Positions 41,483-51,696 are shown, numbered from the stretch's first letter. The stretch is 64,000 bases of DNA from Gammaproteobacteria bacterium (GCA_030425645.1 JAUHZK010000006.1:186001-250000), one strand, 5' to 3'. The notes: generated by a model not told the origin, from the sequence alone. Numbers and translations are program-made.

Positions 41483-42070
41483 ATGTTGCTACCGGCAATA
41501 CCGGAGAGCATGCCACGGAACAGAAGTTTTTTCTGGGCCTGGTTAGGGCGTGTTGTGCTGCGCCTAAAGGGCTGGACTATTCAAGGCCAGCTACCCAAAG
41601 ACAAAAAGCTAGTTCTAATTGTGGCGCCGCATACCAGTAACTGGGACTTTGTGATCGGCATGGCCGCGAAAATGGCCCTGCGCTTAGAGGCTAATTGGCT
41701 AGGCAAGCACAGCATCTTTGTCGGCCCGGCAGACAAAATTTTTCGTGGCTGGGGTGGCATTCCTGTCGAACGCAGTGAGCAGCACGATATGGTTGGTCAA
41801 GTGGTTCAGCAGTTTAATGCGCGAGACACCATGTGGTTAGGTATGTCGCCTGAGGGCACGCGTAAACATGTGGACCACTGGAAAAGCGGTTTTTGGCATA
41901 TCGCTCACGCCGCCAATGTGCCGATTCAAACTATTTACTTTGATTTTTCACGCCGTATTTTGGGTATTGGCGATCGCTTTGAAACCCATGATGACGTTAA
42001 AAAAGGCATAGCCGATATACGCCGTTATTTTAAAAGTGTCGGTATCGGTAAATTTAGAGACGGCGAGTAA
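41483..42070 (+). CDS. 1-acyl-sn-glycerol-3-phosphate acyltransferase-like protein
   Basis: VAPHTSNWDFVIG, GGIPVERSEQHDMV, LGMSPEGTRK. Confidence 0.9.
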   Translation: MLLPAIPESMPRNRSFFWAWLGRVVLRLKGWTIQGQLPKDKKLVLIVAPHTSNWDFVIGMAAKMALRLEANWLGKHSIFVGPADKIFRGWGGIPVERSEQHDMVGQVVQQFNARDTMWLGMSPEGTRKHVDHWKSGFWHIAHAANVPIQTIYFDFSRRILGIGDRFETHDDVKKGIADIRRYFKSVGIGKFRDGE

Positions 42071-42082
42071 GTCATCGATATA

Positions 42083-42111
42083 AAAAAACCGGCCTTGATA
42101 GCCGGTTTTTT
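42083..42111. terminator. Bidirectional terminator
   Basis: AAAAAACCGGC-CTTGATA-GCCGGTTTTTT. Confidence 0.88.
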
Positions 42112-42134
42112 ATTGGTAATGAATTTGAGGCCGC

Positions 42135-42425
42135 TTATTGCGCGTCTGGATCGTCGCCGTAAATGCCAAGGCGTACCGGTAGCCACCAAGTAAAGCCAAA
42201 GATCAGCGTCATAAACACCGTCTTTGCCAAAGGCTGTGGTCGCTCTTGTGTGGCAGAGAAGGCTACTGGAATCTCCAGTGCGTGAATCGCAATCAAAGCA
42301 AGCCAGACTAAAACGATAGGGTCAGTCCATGGCCTTGCGCCACTGAAAAAGATAGCGCCACCGACCAAATGCACGAGAAGAATCATCAGGTTGTTAAAGA
42401 CCCAGAAAAAACGACGATGGAACAT
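42135..42425 (-). CDS. Hypothetical membrane protein
   Basis: 96 aa, three hydrophobic segments. Confidence 0.55.
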   Translation of the reverse strand: MFHRRFFWVFNNLMILLVHLVGGAIFFSGARPWTDPIVLVWLALIAIHALEIPVAFSATQERPQPLAKTVFMTLIFGFTWWLPVRLGIYGDDPDAQ

Positions 42426-42509
42426 AAACGTAACGCTTTGTATGGCTTATTAAGATTAGGGCGAAGTGTACAATGTTCGTCGTTCTGCTTTAAGTGTCCA
42501 GACTACTAA

Positions 42510-44366
42510 ATGACCGAAAAAACTGCGCCGCCAGATTTTGATCCACGCCGTTTTGTTGCCAATCTAACTAGCGGCCCCGGCGTGTACGTAATGTACGGTC
42601 GCCATCACGGCAAAGATGGGCATGTTTTGTATGTGGGTAAGGCGCGTAACTTAAAGCGCCGTGTCGGTTCTTATTTCAATCGCTCGGAACAGTCGCCGAA
42701 AACCGAGCGCATGCTGTCTTTTTTGCAGCATATTGAAGTCAACTTGGTGCATACCGAAGTTGAAGCGCTGATTCTTGAGAATAACCTCATTAAGCAGTAC
42801 CGGCCGCCGTACAACATTATGTTGCGCGACGACAAGGGTTATCCCTATATCCATATCACCACGGACGCTGAGTGGCCTAAGGTTGCCCGAGTTCGTGGAA
42901 ATGGGCACCGCGGCAGTCAGAAAGCGCCGGGCCGTTATTTTGGCCCATATCCCAACGCTAAAGCCGCGCGTGATGCAGTCACCTTTATTCAGAAAACCTT
43001 CCGTATTCGCGACTGCGAAGAATCGTTTTTCCGCAATCGTTCGCGGCCCTGTTTGCAGTATCAAATTCAGCGCTGCTCCGGCCCCTGTGTTGGCCGCGTA
43101 GAAAACGGCGACTACCAGCAAGATGTGCAGCACACGCTGCGTTTCTTGGAAGGCCGCAACAGCGAGGTTATCGAAGCGCTGGCCGAGCGCATGAATGCCG
43201 CGGCTGAAGCCCTGGAGTTTGAAAAGGCCGCCAGCCTGCGCGATACCGTACAGGGCTTGCGCAAAATTGAGCAGGAGCAAAACGTTGATGGGCAGGGCGG
43301 TGATGCCGATGTCATCGTGCTCGCGCGTTCTAGCTCCATGGTTTGTGTAGCGGTGTGGTTTGTACGCGCTGGCCGCCAACTCGGGCACCGTAGTTATTTC
43401 CCGCAAGGTGCGCGTGAAGCTAGCGATGAAGAAATTATCGCCGAGTTTATTTGTCGTTATTACCCCGGCAAGCGTGTGCCGTCTGAGTTGATCCTGACGG
43501 TGACGCCTGATGAGGCCGAAGAACTACAACAGGATTTATCCGACCAAGCCGCTAAAAAAGTGCAGTTTAAAACCCGGGTGCGTGGCACGCGGGCAAAGTG
43601 GTTGGATATGGCGCAGCTCACGGCAACGCAGGCGCTTGAGCAGCGTTTGGCGATGGATAGCGATATGCGCAAAAAGCTGGCGCTGCTGCAAGAAGCCTTA
43701 GAGTTGCCGCGCTTGCCGGAACGGATTGAGTGTTTTGATATTAGTCACAGTCAGGGTGAAGGCACTGTTGCCAGTTGTGTGGTGTTTGACCAAAACGGCG
43801 CCGCACGCAGCGATTACCGGCGTTTTAATATTCGCGATATAACCGCCGGTGATGATTATGCCGCGATCGGTCAGGCGGTTGAGCGACGTTATAGCCGCCT
43901 AAAGAAAGAGGGCGCGCCCTTGCCTGATCTAATACTGATTGATGGCGGCAAAGGCCAGCTCAACAGAGCCAATGATGTCTTGGCGACATTGGGCGTTACT
44001 GCACCGATGACGGTAGGGGTGGCGAAGGGCGTTACCCGTCGGCCCGGTTTAGAACAATTAATTCTGGATGCGGAAAGTCCGCCGCTGTTATTGCCGGATC
44101 ATTCGCCGGCACTGCATTTAATACAGCAAATTCGTGATGAAGCTCACCGCTTTGCTATTACCGGGCATCGGCAACAGCGCGACAAAAAGCGCAAACGCTC
44201 TGGTTTAGAAGATATTCCGGGGCTGGGGCCGAAACGGCGCCAAGCCTTAGTGCTGCACTTTGGTGGTAAACGCGAAGTATCCAAAGCCGGGGTTGATGAT
44301 TTGTGCAAGGTTGATGGAATATCGCGTAAGCTTGCCGAACAAATTCACGACCACTTTCACAGTTAA
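42510..44366 (+). CDS. uvrC: Excinuclease ABC subunit C
   Basis: GVYVMYGRHHGKDGHVLYVGKARNLKRRVGSYF GIY-YIG domain; UVR motif; HhH C-terminus. Confidence 0.97.
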   Translation: MTEKTAPPDFDPRRFVANLTSGPGVYVMYGRHHGKDGHVLYVGKARNLKRRVGSYFNRSEQSPKTERMLSFLQHIEVNLVHTEVEALILENNLIKQYRPPYNIMLRDDKGYPYIHITTDAEWPKVARVRGNGHRGSQKAPGRYFGPYPNAKAARDAVTFIQKTFRIRDCEESFFRNRSRPCLQYQIQRCSGPCVGRVENGDYQQDVQHTLRFLEGRNSEVIEALAERMNAAAEALEFEKAASLRDTVQGLRKIEQEQNVDGQGGDADVIVLARSSSMVCVAVWFVRAGRQLGHRSYFPQGAREASDEEIIAEFICRYYPGKRVPSELILTVTPDEAEELQQDLSDQAAKKVQFKTRVRGTRAKWLDMAQLTATQALEQRLAMDSDMRKKLALLQEALELPRLPERIECFDISHSQGEGTVASCVVFDQNGAARSDYRRFNIRDITAGDDYAAIGQAVERRYSRLKKEGAPLPDLILIDGGKGQLNRANDVLATLGVTAPMTVGVAKGVTRRPGLEQLILDAESPPLLLPDHSPALHLIQQIRDEAHRFAITGHRQQRDKKRKRSGLEDIPGLGPKRRQALVLHFGGKREVSKAGVDDLCKVDGISRKLAEQIHDHFHS

Positions 44367-44373
44367 ACCATAG

Positions 44374-44940
44374 TTGAAAACAATCATGATGATGAACATT
44401 CCAAACATGCTCACCTCCCTACGGGTCATCCTTATTCCCGTTATTGCGATTGTGTTCTATATGGACTTTCCCTACGCCCGCCAAGTGGCCGCATTTTTGT
44501 TTTTAATCACTGCCATTACCGATGCGCTAGACGGCTACCTAGCCCGCAAATGGAATCAAATGTCGAAGTTCGGTGCTTTTTTAGATCCGGTTGCCGACAA
44601 ACTGGCTGTTGCTATCGCCTTGCTGCTTATCTTGCAGTCAGACCCGCGTGTGGCCGTGGGCGTGCCTGTCGGCATTATTATTGGCCGCGAAATTACCATC
44701 TCCGCACTACGTGAATGGATGGCAGAACTCGGCAAGCGCGCCACCGTTGCCGTCTCTATCGTCGGCAAACTCAAAACCATTGCTCAGATGACAGCCATTG
44801 TCGCGCTTATGCTGGAAGTGAATATATGGTTCATCCCAACTTATGAGATCGGTTTCGTCGCTTTATATATCGCTGCAGGCTTGACTCTCTGGTCAATGCT
44901 GTCTTACCTAAAGGCCGCCTGGCCTGAACTAAAAGAATAA
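44374..44940 (+). CDS. pgsA: CDP-diacylglycerol-glycerol-3-phosphate 3-phosphatidyltransferase
   Basis: NIPNMLTSLRVILIPVIA; DALDGYLARKWNQMSKFGAFLDPVADKL CDP-alcohol motif. Confidence 0.96.
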   Translation: MKTIMMMNIPNMLTSLRVILIPVIAIVFYMDFPYARQVAAFLFLITAITDALDGYLARKWNQMSKFGAFLDPVADKLAVAIALLLILQSDPRVAVGVPVGIIIGREITISALREWMAELGKRATVAVSIVGKLKTIAQMTAIVALMLEVNIWFIPTYEIGFVALYIAAGLTLWSMLSYLKAAWPELKE

Positions 44941-45001
44941 TTCAGCCTGCGTCAGTAATTGACGCACCTTTGCATAGTCTTGTTCGTATGGAGCAAGACA
45001 T

Positions 45002-45505
45002 ATGAAAATTCAAATTGGTCACACACAGTGGGTGCTGGGCTATGAGTGCCCGCCAGAGCAGCCACACCGGCTTGCCTGCCAATATTTGCCGCAGGCGCCT
45101 GGCGCAGTAGAAGAGCATGGAGCGCGCACACGCTATCTGGTGGTTGAACCCAGCATAAGGATTGCTGATGCATCGAAAGCGTTGGTGGGTATCACGCTAA
45201 CTCAGAACTTTTTATTTACTGATGAATGTCCTTTGGATGTGGTGTTTCAGCCTTATAGTGTTGGCTATATGGAGCACCATATTCTTACCCCGTATTTCAC
45301 TAGCGAACCCAGCCCTCGTGGCGCAACTAGTGCGGTGTGCTTGTTGTATGTTTCAGAAGATGTGTCGCTTAGCCAAATAGAAGAGTGGCAGCGCTCTTTG
45401 GTTGAGCACGGGTTTCAAAAGTTGGTCCCGTTGGTTATGAGAGAGCCGTCGCTCGCTAAAGGGCGGTTGAGAGAATATCGAATTGAGGTGGTTCAGCATG
45501 ATTAG
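45002..45505 (+). CDS. Hypothetical protein, island operon gene 1
   Basis: 167 aa; ORF overlaps the next gene; no family recognised. Confidence 0.65.
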   Translation: MKIQIGHTQWVLGYECPPEQPHRLACQYLPQAPGAVEEHGARTRYLVVEPSIRIADASKALVGITLTQNFLFTDECPLDVVFQPYSVGYMEHHILTPYFTSEPSPRGATSAVCLLYVSEDVSLSQIEEWQRSLVEHGFQKLVPLVMREPSLAKGRLREYRIEVVQHD

Positions 45506-45995
45506 TATGGAATTACACGGTATGTCTTTTCGTATCCTCGACAAAGAAGATTTATGCCAAGTAAAACCTGGAGAGATCAGTATTCACACTAAAGGCGCGG
45601 ATGTACCTACGATGGGTATTGCCAAGGGCTTGCTCGATTTGTTTTTGGCTCCCAAGTTAATTGGCCTAGATTCCACTCTTATCAAGGAGGTTTTCGAACT
45701 TTCGAGTAAGTTTATGGCTCACGCGGGGTACTTGCAGGAGGGAAAAACAACAGTTCCTGACAATGATTTGAATACTGCGAGTAGCTTGCTCGCGATACTA
45801 ACGGTATCTCCTCAAATGAATATAAATGACGTACTCGATAGCTGGCGGGCGTCCATTGCAGACTCCTTGAAAGATCGTTGCACGTGGTGTTTTACGATGA
45901 TCGTAGAGACTGATTTGACCACTCCTTTCGAGAATGTATATTGGTCTGGACCTCGGTCACATAGCTTGGGCAGCAACAACGGGGAGGCGCAATAA
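45498..45995 (+). CDS. Hypothetical protein, island operon gene 2
   Basis: Likely ATG at 45498; stop/start coupled to the WYL gene at 45995. Confidence 0.65.
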   Translation: MISMELHGMSFRILDKEDLCQVKPGEISIHTKGADVPTMGIAKGLLDLFLAPKLIGLDSTLIKEVFELSSKFMAHAGYLQEGKTTVPDNDLNTASSLLAILTVSPQMNINDVLDSWRASIADSLKDRCTWCFTMIVETDLTTPFENVYWSGPRSHSLGSNNGEAQ

Positions 45996-47017
45996 TGGCG
46001 AAGACAACAGAAACGCTGTACAGGCAATGGGAGCTTCTGCGGTCTATACCGACCTTTCCTCGTAAGGCATCTACACGCAATTTGGCTGAGCTATTGGCGC
46101 GGGAAGGATACGAATGTAGTAAACGAACGGTAGAACGTGACCTCGAGCGTTTGGGCGCTGTCTTTACCGTTGAGTGTGAAGTAGAAAACGGCAGCAACTA
46201 TTGGTGGCGTGAAAAAGGCGCAGTCGACGACAGCTTGATCGTGCTGACGCCAACCGCGGCTTTGGCCATGGTACTAGCGCTACCGTATTTAGAAGGCTTG
46301 TTGGCGCCTAAGTTCGTTGAGCGATTAGACCCTTGGGTTAAGCATGCAAAAAATGTACTTGATAGCCCGAACCGGAAGGAATTTCAGGTGATTTCTAATC
46401 GAGTTATCTCGGTCACTAGAGGTCCAACGCTAAAGGCACCAGATGTAGATGCATTGGTATTAAATGTTATCTATCAAGCATTAGCTGATAAACATCTAGT
46501 AGAAATCGAGCATGTCCCACGTGAAGCCAATAGCGCTAAAAAATATCAGCTAATGGCTGCAGGTATTGTTAACCGGGAGGGCGTGTTGTACTTAGTGGCT
46601 AGTACGGAAAAGCAACCCGATAAGCTGCGTCAGTTTGCACTGCACAGGACATTAAGCGCCCGCACATTACCAATGCCTTACGAGCCATTACGACTTTCCG
46701 AGTTTCAAAACTATGTCCAGCGTGAGTTTAGCTACCCAACTATGGAGCAAAAGGCTGAAACTATTTATGTAGAGCTCGCCTTTACGGATTATGTTGGTAA
46801 GCATTTGTTTGAGCGCCCCTTGTCTGACGATCAGCAAATAGAATTTGATCCAGATGGTGGTGATTGTGTATTGACGGCCACAGTGAAAAACAACCAAGAG
46901 TTCCGTTGGTGGTTGCTAGGTTTTGGCAGCAATGTCGAGGTGATAGCTCCAGCTGAACTGCGTCAAGAAATAGCTCAAGAAATAGCTGATATGCACAGCT
47001 ACTACGGTGAAGATTAA
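45995..47017 (+). CDS. WYL-domain HTH transcriptional regulator (YafY-like)
   Basis: N-terminal HTH (STRNLAELLAREGYECSKRTVERDLERLG) and WYL-like core (REGVLYLVASTEKQPDKLRQFALHRTLSARTL). Confidence 0.88.
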   Translation: MAKTTETLYRQWELLRSIPTFPRKASTRNLAELLAREGYECSKRTVERDLERLGAVFTVECEVENGSNYWWREKGAVDDSLIVLTPTAALAMVLALPYLEGLLAPKFVERLDPWVKHAKNVLDSPNRKEFQVISNRVISVTRGPTLKAPDVDALVLNVIYQALADKHLVEIEHVPREANSAKKYQLMAAGIVNREGVLYLVASTEKQPDKLRQFALHRTLSARTLPMPYEPLRLSEFQNYVQREFSYPTMEQKAETIYVELAFTDYVGKHLFERPLSDDQQIEFDPDGGDCVLTATVKNNQEFRWWLLGFGSNVEVIAPAELRQEIAQEIADMHSYYGED

Positions 47018-47029
47018 AAAAACAAAGGA

Positions 47030-47389
47030 ATGAAGGTGAATCAAATGACCAAAAACTTTTCGTTGACTTGCAACGATAACGGGGAAATCACCGAATACGT
47101 AGCAACCGTTACTAGCCAAGTCGTTTCGGAAAATCGAGTAGCTCTGGAGTTCTCCGGTCATGATGAGGGGGATCCCTTTGTCGGGAACTGCTCTTTGGTC
47201 AGAAAAGGGTGCGAGTTATCAGGTAAAGGAGAGTTTCGTTATCTTGATGCGGACGAAGAGGAAACTGTTGGAGCCGTTATCACTGCCGTCATTTCCGACG
47301 TCGAAGGTAGCTGGGAAGTAGAAGGGTCGTGGCTTGATGAAGGGGATGATGAGCCTTACGAGCTTTTTGTTGAGTTGGTGAATTCATAG
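47030..47389 (+). CDS. Hypothetical acidic protein, island operon gene 4
   Basis: 119 aa, acidic (DADEEE, LDEGDDEPYE). Confidence 0.65.
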   Translation: MKVNQMTKNFSLTCNDNGEITEYVATVTSQVVSENRVALEFSGHDEGDPFVGNCSLVRKGCELSGKGEFRYLDADEEETVGAVITAVISDVEGSWEVEGSWLDEGDDEPYELFVELVNS

Positions 47390-47449
47390 CTAAACGACCC
47401 TAAGCAGTCATCCATTTATTTAAAAGCTATAACAAAGAAAGGAGCGAGT

Positions 47450-48793
47450 ATGTCTCATGCCAATGAAAACCGGTTGAAACTGAGCAGCAACGATAGAAAA
47501 AGTTTGGAAGCGCTTTTTTCAAGCCCCGAATTTCAGTCGCTTGAGGCGAATAACCAGTTCGCCAATTCGTTTGAGTTGAATACGCCAACTGAAACTGACC
47601 ATTGTCGGATATTAGCGTGGTTGTTAGATCCGACTGAAACTCATGGTTTGGGAACAAAGTGTTTGGCTGCATTGTATAGCGCAGCTAAGTCGGCTAATGA
47701 AAGTGCTACTTTCTTTAAGTCGTTATCATTGGCCGCTTTGTTGCAAACCGCCCAGGGGGTGCAGGTGGTTTGCGAGCAGCCTACGCACAAAGGAGGGCGG
47801 GTAGATCTTGTTGTTTATGGTGTTGAAGGTGATTGGGCGATAGTCATCGAAGTGAAATACGGTGCCAAGCTAATGCACAATCAACTCGAAGGCTACAGTG
47901 AGTGGATTGAGCAGGAGTTAATTCCTAATAGCGATATTAATGCCGATAAGGTGTTAAGAGTCTATCTTGATCGTTGGCTTGCTGAGCCGCTAGATGAGCC
48001 AAAAAACTGGATCTCTCTCAGTTATGAGTGGCTTTGGGTAATGTTGGCGCCTGAGATCGAATCTGGTCGAGTTCATCGCGAACAGCAGAAATTTCTGGCC
48101 GATTATATTGGTTATTGTGCCGATGACGGGGAGTTATCGGCTTGGTATCCAAATGTGGACAATGTGGCGCCCAAACTCGTTGAACAAAACTTTTTTAATG
48201 ATATGCAGCTTGCCGCGGGAGTTTTAAGGGATATTAATTCAAATAAGCGTGGGCGGCATCAATCAGGCATGCCTTGCATACTGGCTGCTCCTCCCCAGGA
48301 TAGAGCGTTACTCACTCACTTGTACCGCAACCGCTTTTTAATAGAAGAGCTAGAAAGCTACTCTGGAGCCTACGTATTGGGATTAGAGCTTCAAAAGCTG
48401 TATCCAGGGCTGGAAGTGGATCCTCACGAAGATTTCCTAGACTTGCGTCTGACGCAATGGCGACGCTTTGGTGATTCTGAAGATTGGCCCGTTAAAATTC
48501 AGCTTTACAAAAAGACGCGCGAGTCTGGCGACAGTAACGAAGTAAACACTTTCATGTATAAATATCAGATTTACTTTTGTTTGGACATGGAATGTTGTCG
48601 TGATAGGTACGTTGAAAGGCTTAGCAAAATTCCAACGCAGTTGTTTAAAAGCCGTGCTAAAACCAACCTTAGATGGACATTGGATCGGGAAACAGATTTT
48701 GAAACTTCCGATGTTTGGCCTAGAGCGGAATTTTTAGAAGATACAATCGCGAAACTTACTTTAGAGCTTGAAAGCATCTTAAGTTCTACTTAG
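47450..48793 (+). CDS. PD-(D/E)XK nuclease superfamily protein (PDDEXK_4-like)
   Basis: TETDHCRILAWLLDPTETHGLG; GGRVDLVVYGVEGDWAIVIEVKYGAKLMHNQLEGYSEWI (D...ExK...Q motif). Confidence 0.85.
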   Translation: MSHANENRLKLSSNDRKSLEALFSSPEFQSLEANNQFANSFELNTPTETDHCRILAWLLDPTETHGLGTKCLAALYSAAKSANESATFFKSLSLAALLQTAQGVQVVCEQPTHKGGRVDLVVYGVEGDWAIVIEVKYGAKLMHNQLEGYSEWIEQELIPNSDINADKVLRVYLDRWLAEPLDEPKNWISLSYEWLWVMLAPEIESGRVHREQQKFLADYIGYCADDGELSAWYPNVDNVAPKLVEQNFFNDMQLAAGVLRDINSNKRGRHQSGMPCILAAPPQDRALLTHLYRNRFLIEELESYSGAYVLGLELQKLYPGLEVDPHEDFLDLRLTQWRRFGDSEDWPVKIQLYKKTRESGDSNEVNTFMYKYQIYFCLDMECCRDRYVERLSKIPTQLFKSRAKTNLRWTLDRETDFETSDVWPRAEFLEDTIAKLTLELESILSST

Positions 48794-48841
48794 CTTGACA
48801 TAAGCTGTGGTCGACGATTGACGCCGGCCACAGCTTCCGCA

Positions 48842-49255
48842 TTATTCGGCGTAATCAACTAATAAATCCGGCACTTTCTTTTTACCGCCCAAAGCGTTTT
48901 TAAGTGTTCGGTAGCCCCAGAATCGGGCTTTGACGGTTACTTGGTCTCCTGCGATAAAGCCTTGCGGTTCGTTAAAAGTTAACACTAAGACTTTGTTACC
49001 GCTTAGACCCGGAAACGGAAGAGTATCTAGTACAAAGTGTTTGCCATCTAGGCGGGTCGTAATTTCGCCATCCGTGAATAGTAAATCGCCTTTTTTATAT
49101 TGTTCAGCTAGGGCTTTGCGATAATTTAGCTTTGTAGCTGCAGCGTATTCTTCTTGGCTTGGTGGTGCCGGCGGCGGTGGGCTGGGCATAGTTAACGCCG
49201 TAAAAACCATCACGGTTACGAAGGTCAGAGCCGACCACTTCAAAAATTTTTTCAT
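48842..49255 (-). CDS. Hypothetical membrane-anchored/secreted protein
   Basis: N-terminal hydrophobic segment then proline-rich linker PSPPPPAPPSQEEY. Confidence 0.6.
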   Translation of the reverse strand: MKKFLKWSALTFVTVMVFTALTMPSPPPPAPPSQEEYAAATKLNYRKALAEQYKKGDLLFTDGEITTRLDGKHFVLDTLPFPGLSGNKVLVLTFNEPQGFIAGDQVTVKARFWGYRTLKNALGGKKKVPDLLVDYAE

Positions 49256-49530
49256 TGTTCACTCCTTAAGGTTGGAGTGGGTACCTTGAATGCGCCTAGC
49301 GACTATTACAGTCGCACTTTGGAGATGTCGTGCCTTTTGGGCTTGGCAATCGTTTGGGACCTTTCGTTGTGATTTGTCGTTGCCTATCAATGTGATGTGT
49401 TTTGTCGTGGTCCTGATGCTGGTTAACGGCTAGGTATCTTCCTGGATCAGCAAATGGCGCACTATTTCTTAACGACGGTTATTGTCGCTAGGTGCTACTA
49501 CGCTTATAGCCTGCGTCACCTATTGAAAAC

Positions 49531-50316
49531 TTGGGAGGCTACTTGATAGGAGGGATTGGGTTGCCGCAAAAATTAGGCGTGGAAAAAGAAAGTAGGTCGC
49601 TGGGGCTTCTCTGCTGCCAACAGTTTTGGGAGCAACATCCTTTGCATTTTCCGCAATTGAATTTTTGTATTCAGTTGCTCGGCGAGCAAGGAGCGGCTTT
49701 AAGCTTGCGATCTCCACCGGTGTTCTGGATTTTAGCCATGGTGCTGGAAGAGAAATTTAGTGAGCCGAAAAAGGGACTAACATGCTGGTTAAGTGAGTTA
49801 AAGAAGGCCTTGCTGGGCGTTAAGCCCGATGTCGCCGTTCTTAAGTTTTTGTCGTTCCCAAGGTATGCGCTAGCCGCGGAAATATTACGTCATTTTCCAG
49901 TCTGGCATTTGGGCCAATCGTCGGGCGCTGAAATAATTAGTATGGCCAAAGTAGGTGAGCTACGACCTTTAGCAGCAGCTATACCCGGAAATGATATAGG
50001 GCGCTTAGGCATTCTAGATGGCTGGTTTGAAATTCAACAAGAGGGATTGGTTACTGATAGCTTATTAGTTGAGCTTTTTGATTTGACCGCGCACGAAGCA
50101 GAGGCCTATAGGCTAGCCGTTTACGAAAATTTCCTATTAAGCCGGCCGCACGCGAGGCCGCGATACCGCAGCCTAGTGGATGTAAATCGGCATCGGCTAC
50201 GTTTACTTCAAAAGTTATTCACTAGGGAGCAATTGAGAATGATGTACTTCGGGTGCCCTGCGTACCAACGTTTGGCAAAGTTGCTAAATAACGCTGCATT
50301 AGCGGCGGCGTCCTAA
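49531..50316 (+). CDS. Hypothetical protein resembling the N-terminal half of the 52,534 protein (start uncertain)
   Basis: RSPPVFWILAMVLEEK...LGVKPDVAVLKFLSFPRYALAAEILRHFP. Confidence 0.6.
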   Translation: MGGYLIGGIGLPQKLGVEKESRSLGLLCCQQFWEQHPLHFPQLNFCIQLLGEQGAALSLRSPPVFWILAMVLEEKFSEPKKGLTCWLSELKKALLGVKPDVAVLKFLSFPRYALAAEILRHFPVWHLGQSSGAEIISMAKVGELRPLAAAIPGNDIGRLGILDGWFEIQQEGLVTDSLLVELFDLTAHEAEAYRLAVYENFLLSRPHARPRYRSLVDVNRHRLRLLQKLFTREQLRMMYFGCPAYQRLAKLLNNAALAAAS

Positions 50317-50960
50317 ACTACTGGATAGTAGGCGTCGCCCCATAAGGTGCCGGGGTTGCGCATCATCATTTCAATTATCAGCGGTACCAGCTGGCTCAGT
50401 ATTTGGCATCCTAGTTTTAGCTGCTCTCTATTGACCGCTCCAGCGCAGGTAGCGCCGCCGTGTACCAGTTGGTTACGTAGGGTATATAGCGGTACAAATA
50501 AGATACCCAAAAACTTGGCCGTATCTTGCTGGGCCAGCGCTTGGTTTGCGGCGCTACGGTGTTTGCTAAAGCGCTGTTGCCATTCTGACTCCGTGCACAG
50601 GCCGTTGTGGTAATCCCAGAATGGCTGAAACACAAATTTGTTGTCTAACAAAATGCGGTATTTATCGCTGTATTCTTGCCAAATCAGGTTGGCGATTCGG
50701 TTGTCGGTATCCAGTTCACAAATTTTTCGCAGAAAGTCTTGCAAGGCGTGGCTTTCGGATGGTCGCTGGAAGCTCGCCAAGTCATTTGCATAGGCGGCGT
50801 TGAAGGCTATCCATAGGAAAATGTATTGCGCGTCTTCGTCTCCTTGGCTGGCTTCTGCTTTCTGCAGCCAGCTTAATGCCCGATGCGAACGCAGGCCTAA
50901 GGCGTCGGGGAACGTGTCTCTATTCGAGCGTTGATACTCTTTGAGTTCTGAGTATTTCAT
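50313..50960 (-). CDS. HEPN-domain-like protein (putative RNase-type HEPN)
   Basis: Rx4H motif in LYTLRNQLVHGGATCAGAVNREQL; all-helical; LSWLQKAE...FLWIAFNAAYA. Confidence 0.75.
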   Translation of the reverse strand: MKYSELKEYQRSNRDTFPDALGLRSHRALSWLQKAEASQGDEDAQYIFLWIAFNAAYANDLASFQRPSESHALQDFLRKICELDTDNRIANLIWQEYSDKYRILLDNKFVFQPFWDYHNGLCTESEWQQRFSKHRSAANQALAQQDTAKFLGILFVPLYTLRNQLVHGGATCAGAVNREQLKLGCQILSQLVPLIIEMMMRNPGTLWGDAYYPVV

Positions 50961-51063
50961 ACCGGCTTTGCGATAGTAGTTTCGCGCTGATTCTATTTGG
51001 CGGCGAGATTGCTGGCAATTGTTTGGTTGTTGCGCTGCCGGAGTTGCTGTTGGGAAAATTTAC

Positions 51064-51696
51064 TTAAAGCGAAATTACAGGCTTGAAACGAAAAGAGGGC
51101 GTAATTTCTAGGCTGACCTGGTCGATGCGCAACAGATTTGCGGCGCCAAATGGGTGGTAGGGCGCCAAGTGCTGCCGCCTAGGGTAAAGCAGCTGTAGAG
51201 CCGGTTGGCTTAGTTTTTTCACAGGTAGCCATTTGGGTAGCCTGTTCTCATACTGCAAACAATCAAGCTCGCTGTTTAGGACTCGGTCGTTGTGGGTTTT
51301 TTCCGCTTGCCAGCGCTGTATTTCTTGTTCAAATGATGATGGCTTGCCGATACGCCAGCAGTCATAGCTGTTGGCAATAACGTTGTCCTGTTCATCGTTG
51401 TAGTGCGGGTCGGATTCGGCCAACCAAGCGGTTAGCTGCCACGTAATTTGTCTTTCACCAGCGTCGTGGTGATGTTCGCAAAGCTGCTTTAGCTGCCTCG
51501 GAAACTCATTTAGATACTGCTGCTGGCGGGTATGAATAATCTCAATGGTAGTAATGATGCGCTGCCTAGCAGGCACGTCTAGGCTGGCTAGTTCGGCGTA
51601 AGGCGCGTTAGCGATCACATCTACTGTTTGCGCCTGCTCAGACTCGTTTGAATATGAGAACGGAGGTCGGCGACGCCAATAAAAATTGAAAAACAT
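51064..51696 (-). CDS. Hypothetical protein
   Basis: 210 aa ORF, consistent spacing with neighbours. Confidence 0.6.
   Translation of the reverse strand: MFFNFYWRRRPPFSYSNESEQAQTVDVIANAPYAELASLDVPARQRIITTIEIIHTRQQQYLNEFPRQLKQLCEHHHDAGERQITWQLTAWLAESDPHYNDEQDNVIANSYDCWRIGKPSSFEQEIQRWQAEKTHNDRVLNSELDCLQYENRLPKWLPVKKLSQPALQLLYPRRQHLAPYHPFGAANLLRIDQVSLEITPSFRFKPVISL

Noticed and set aside
42651-43406. 251 aa minus-strand ORF
   Set aside because: Antisense to uvrC, which has clear protein-family motifs.
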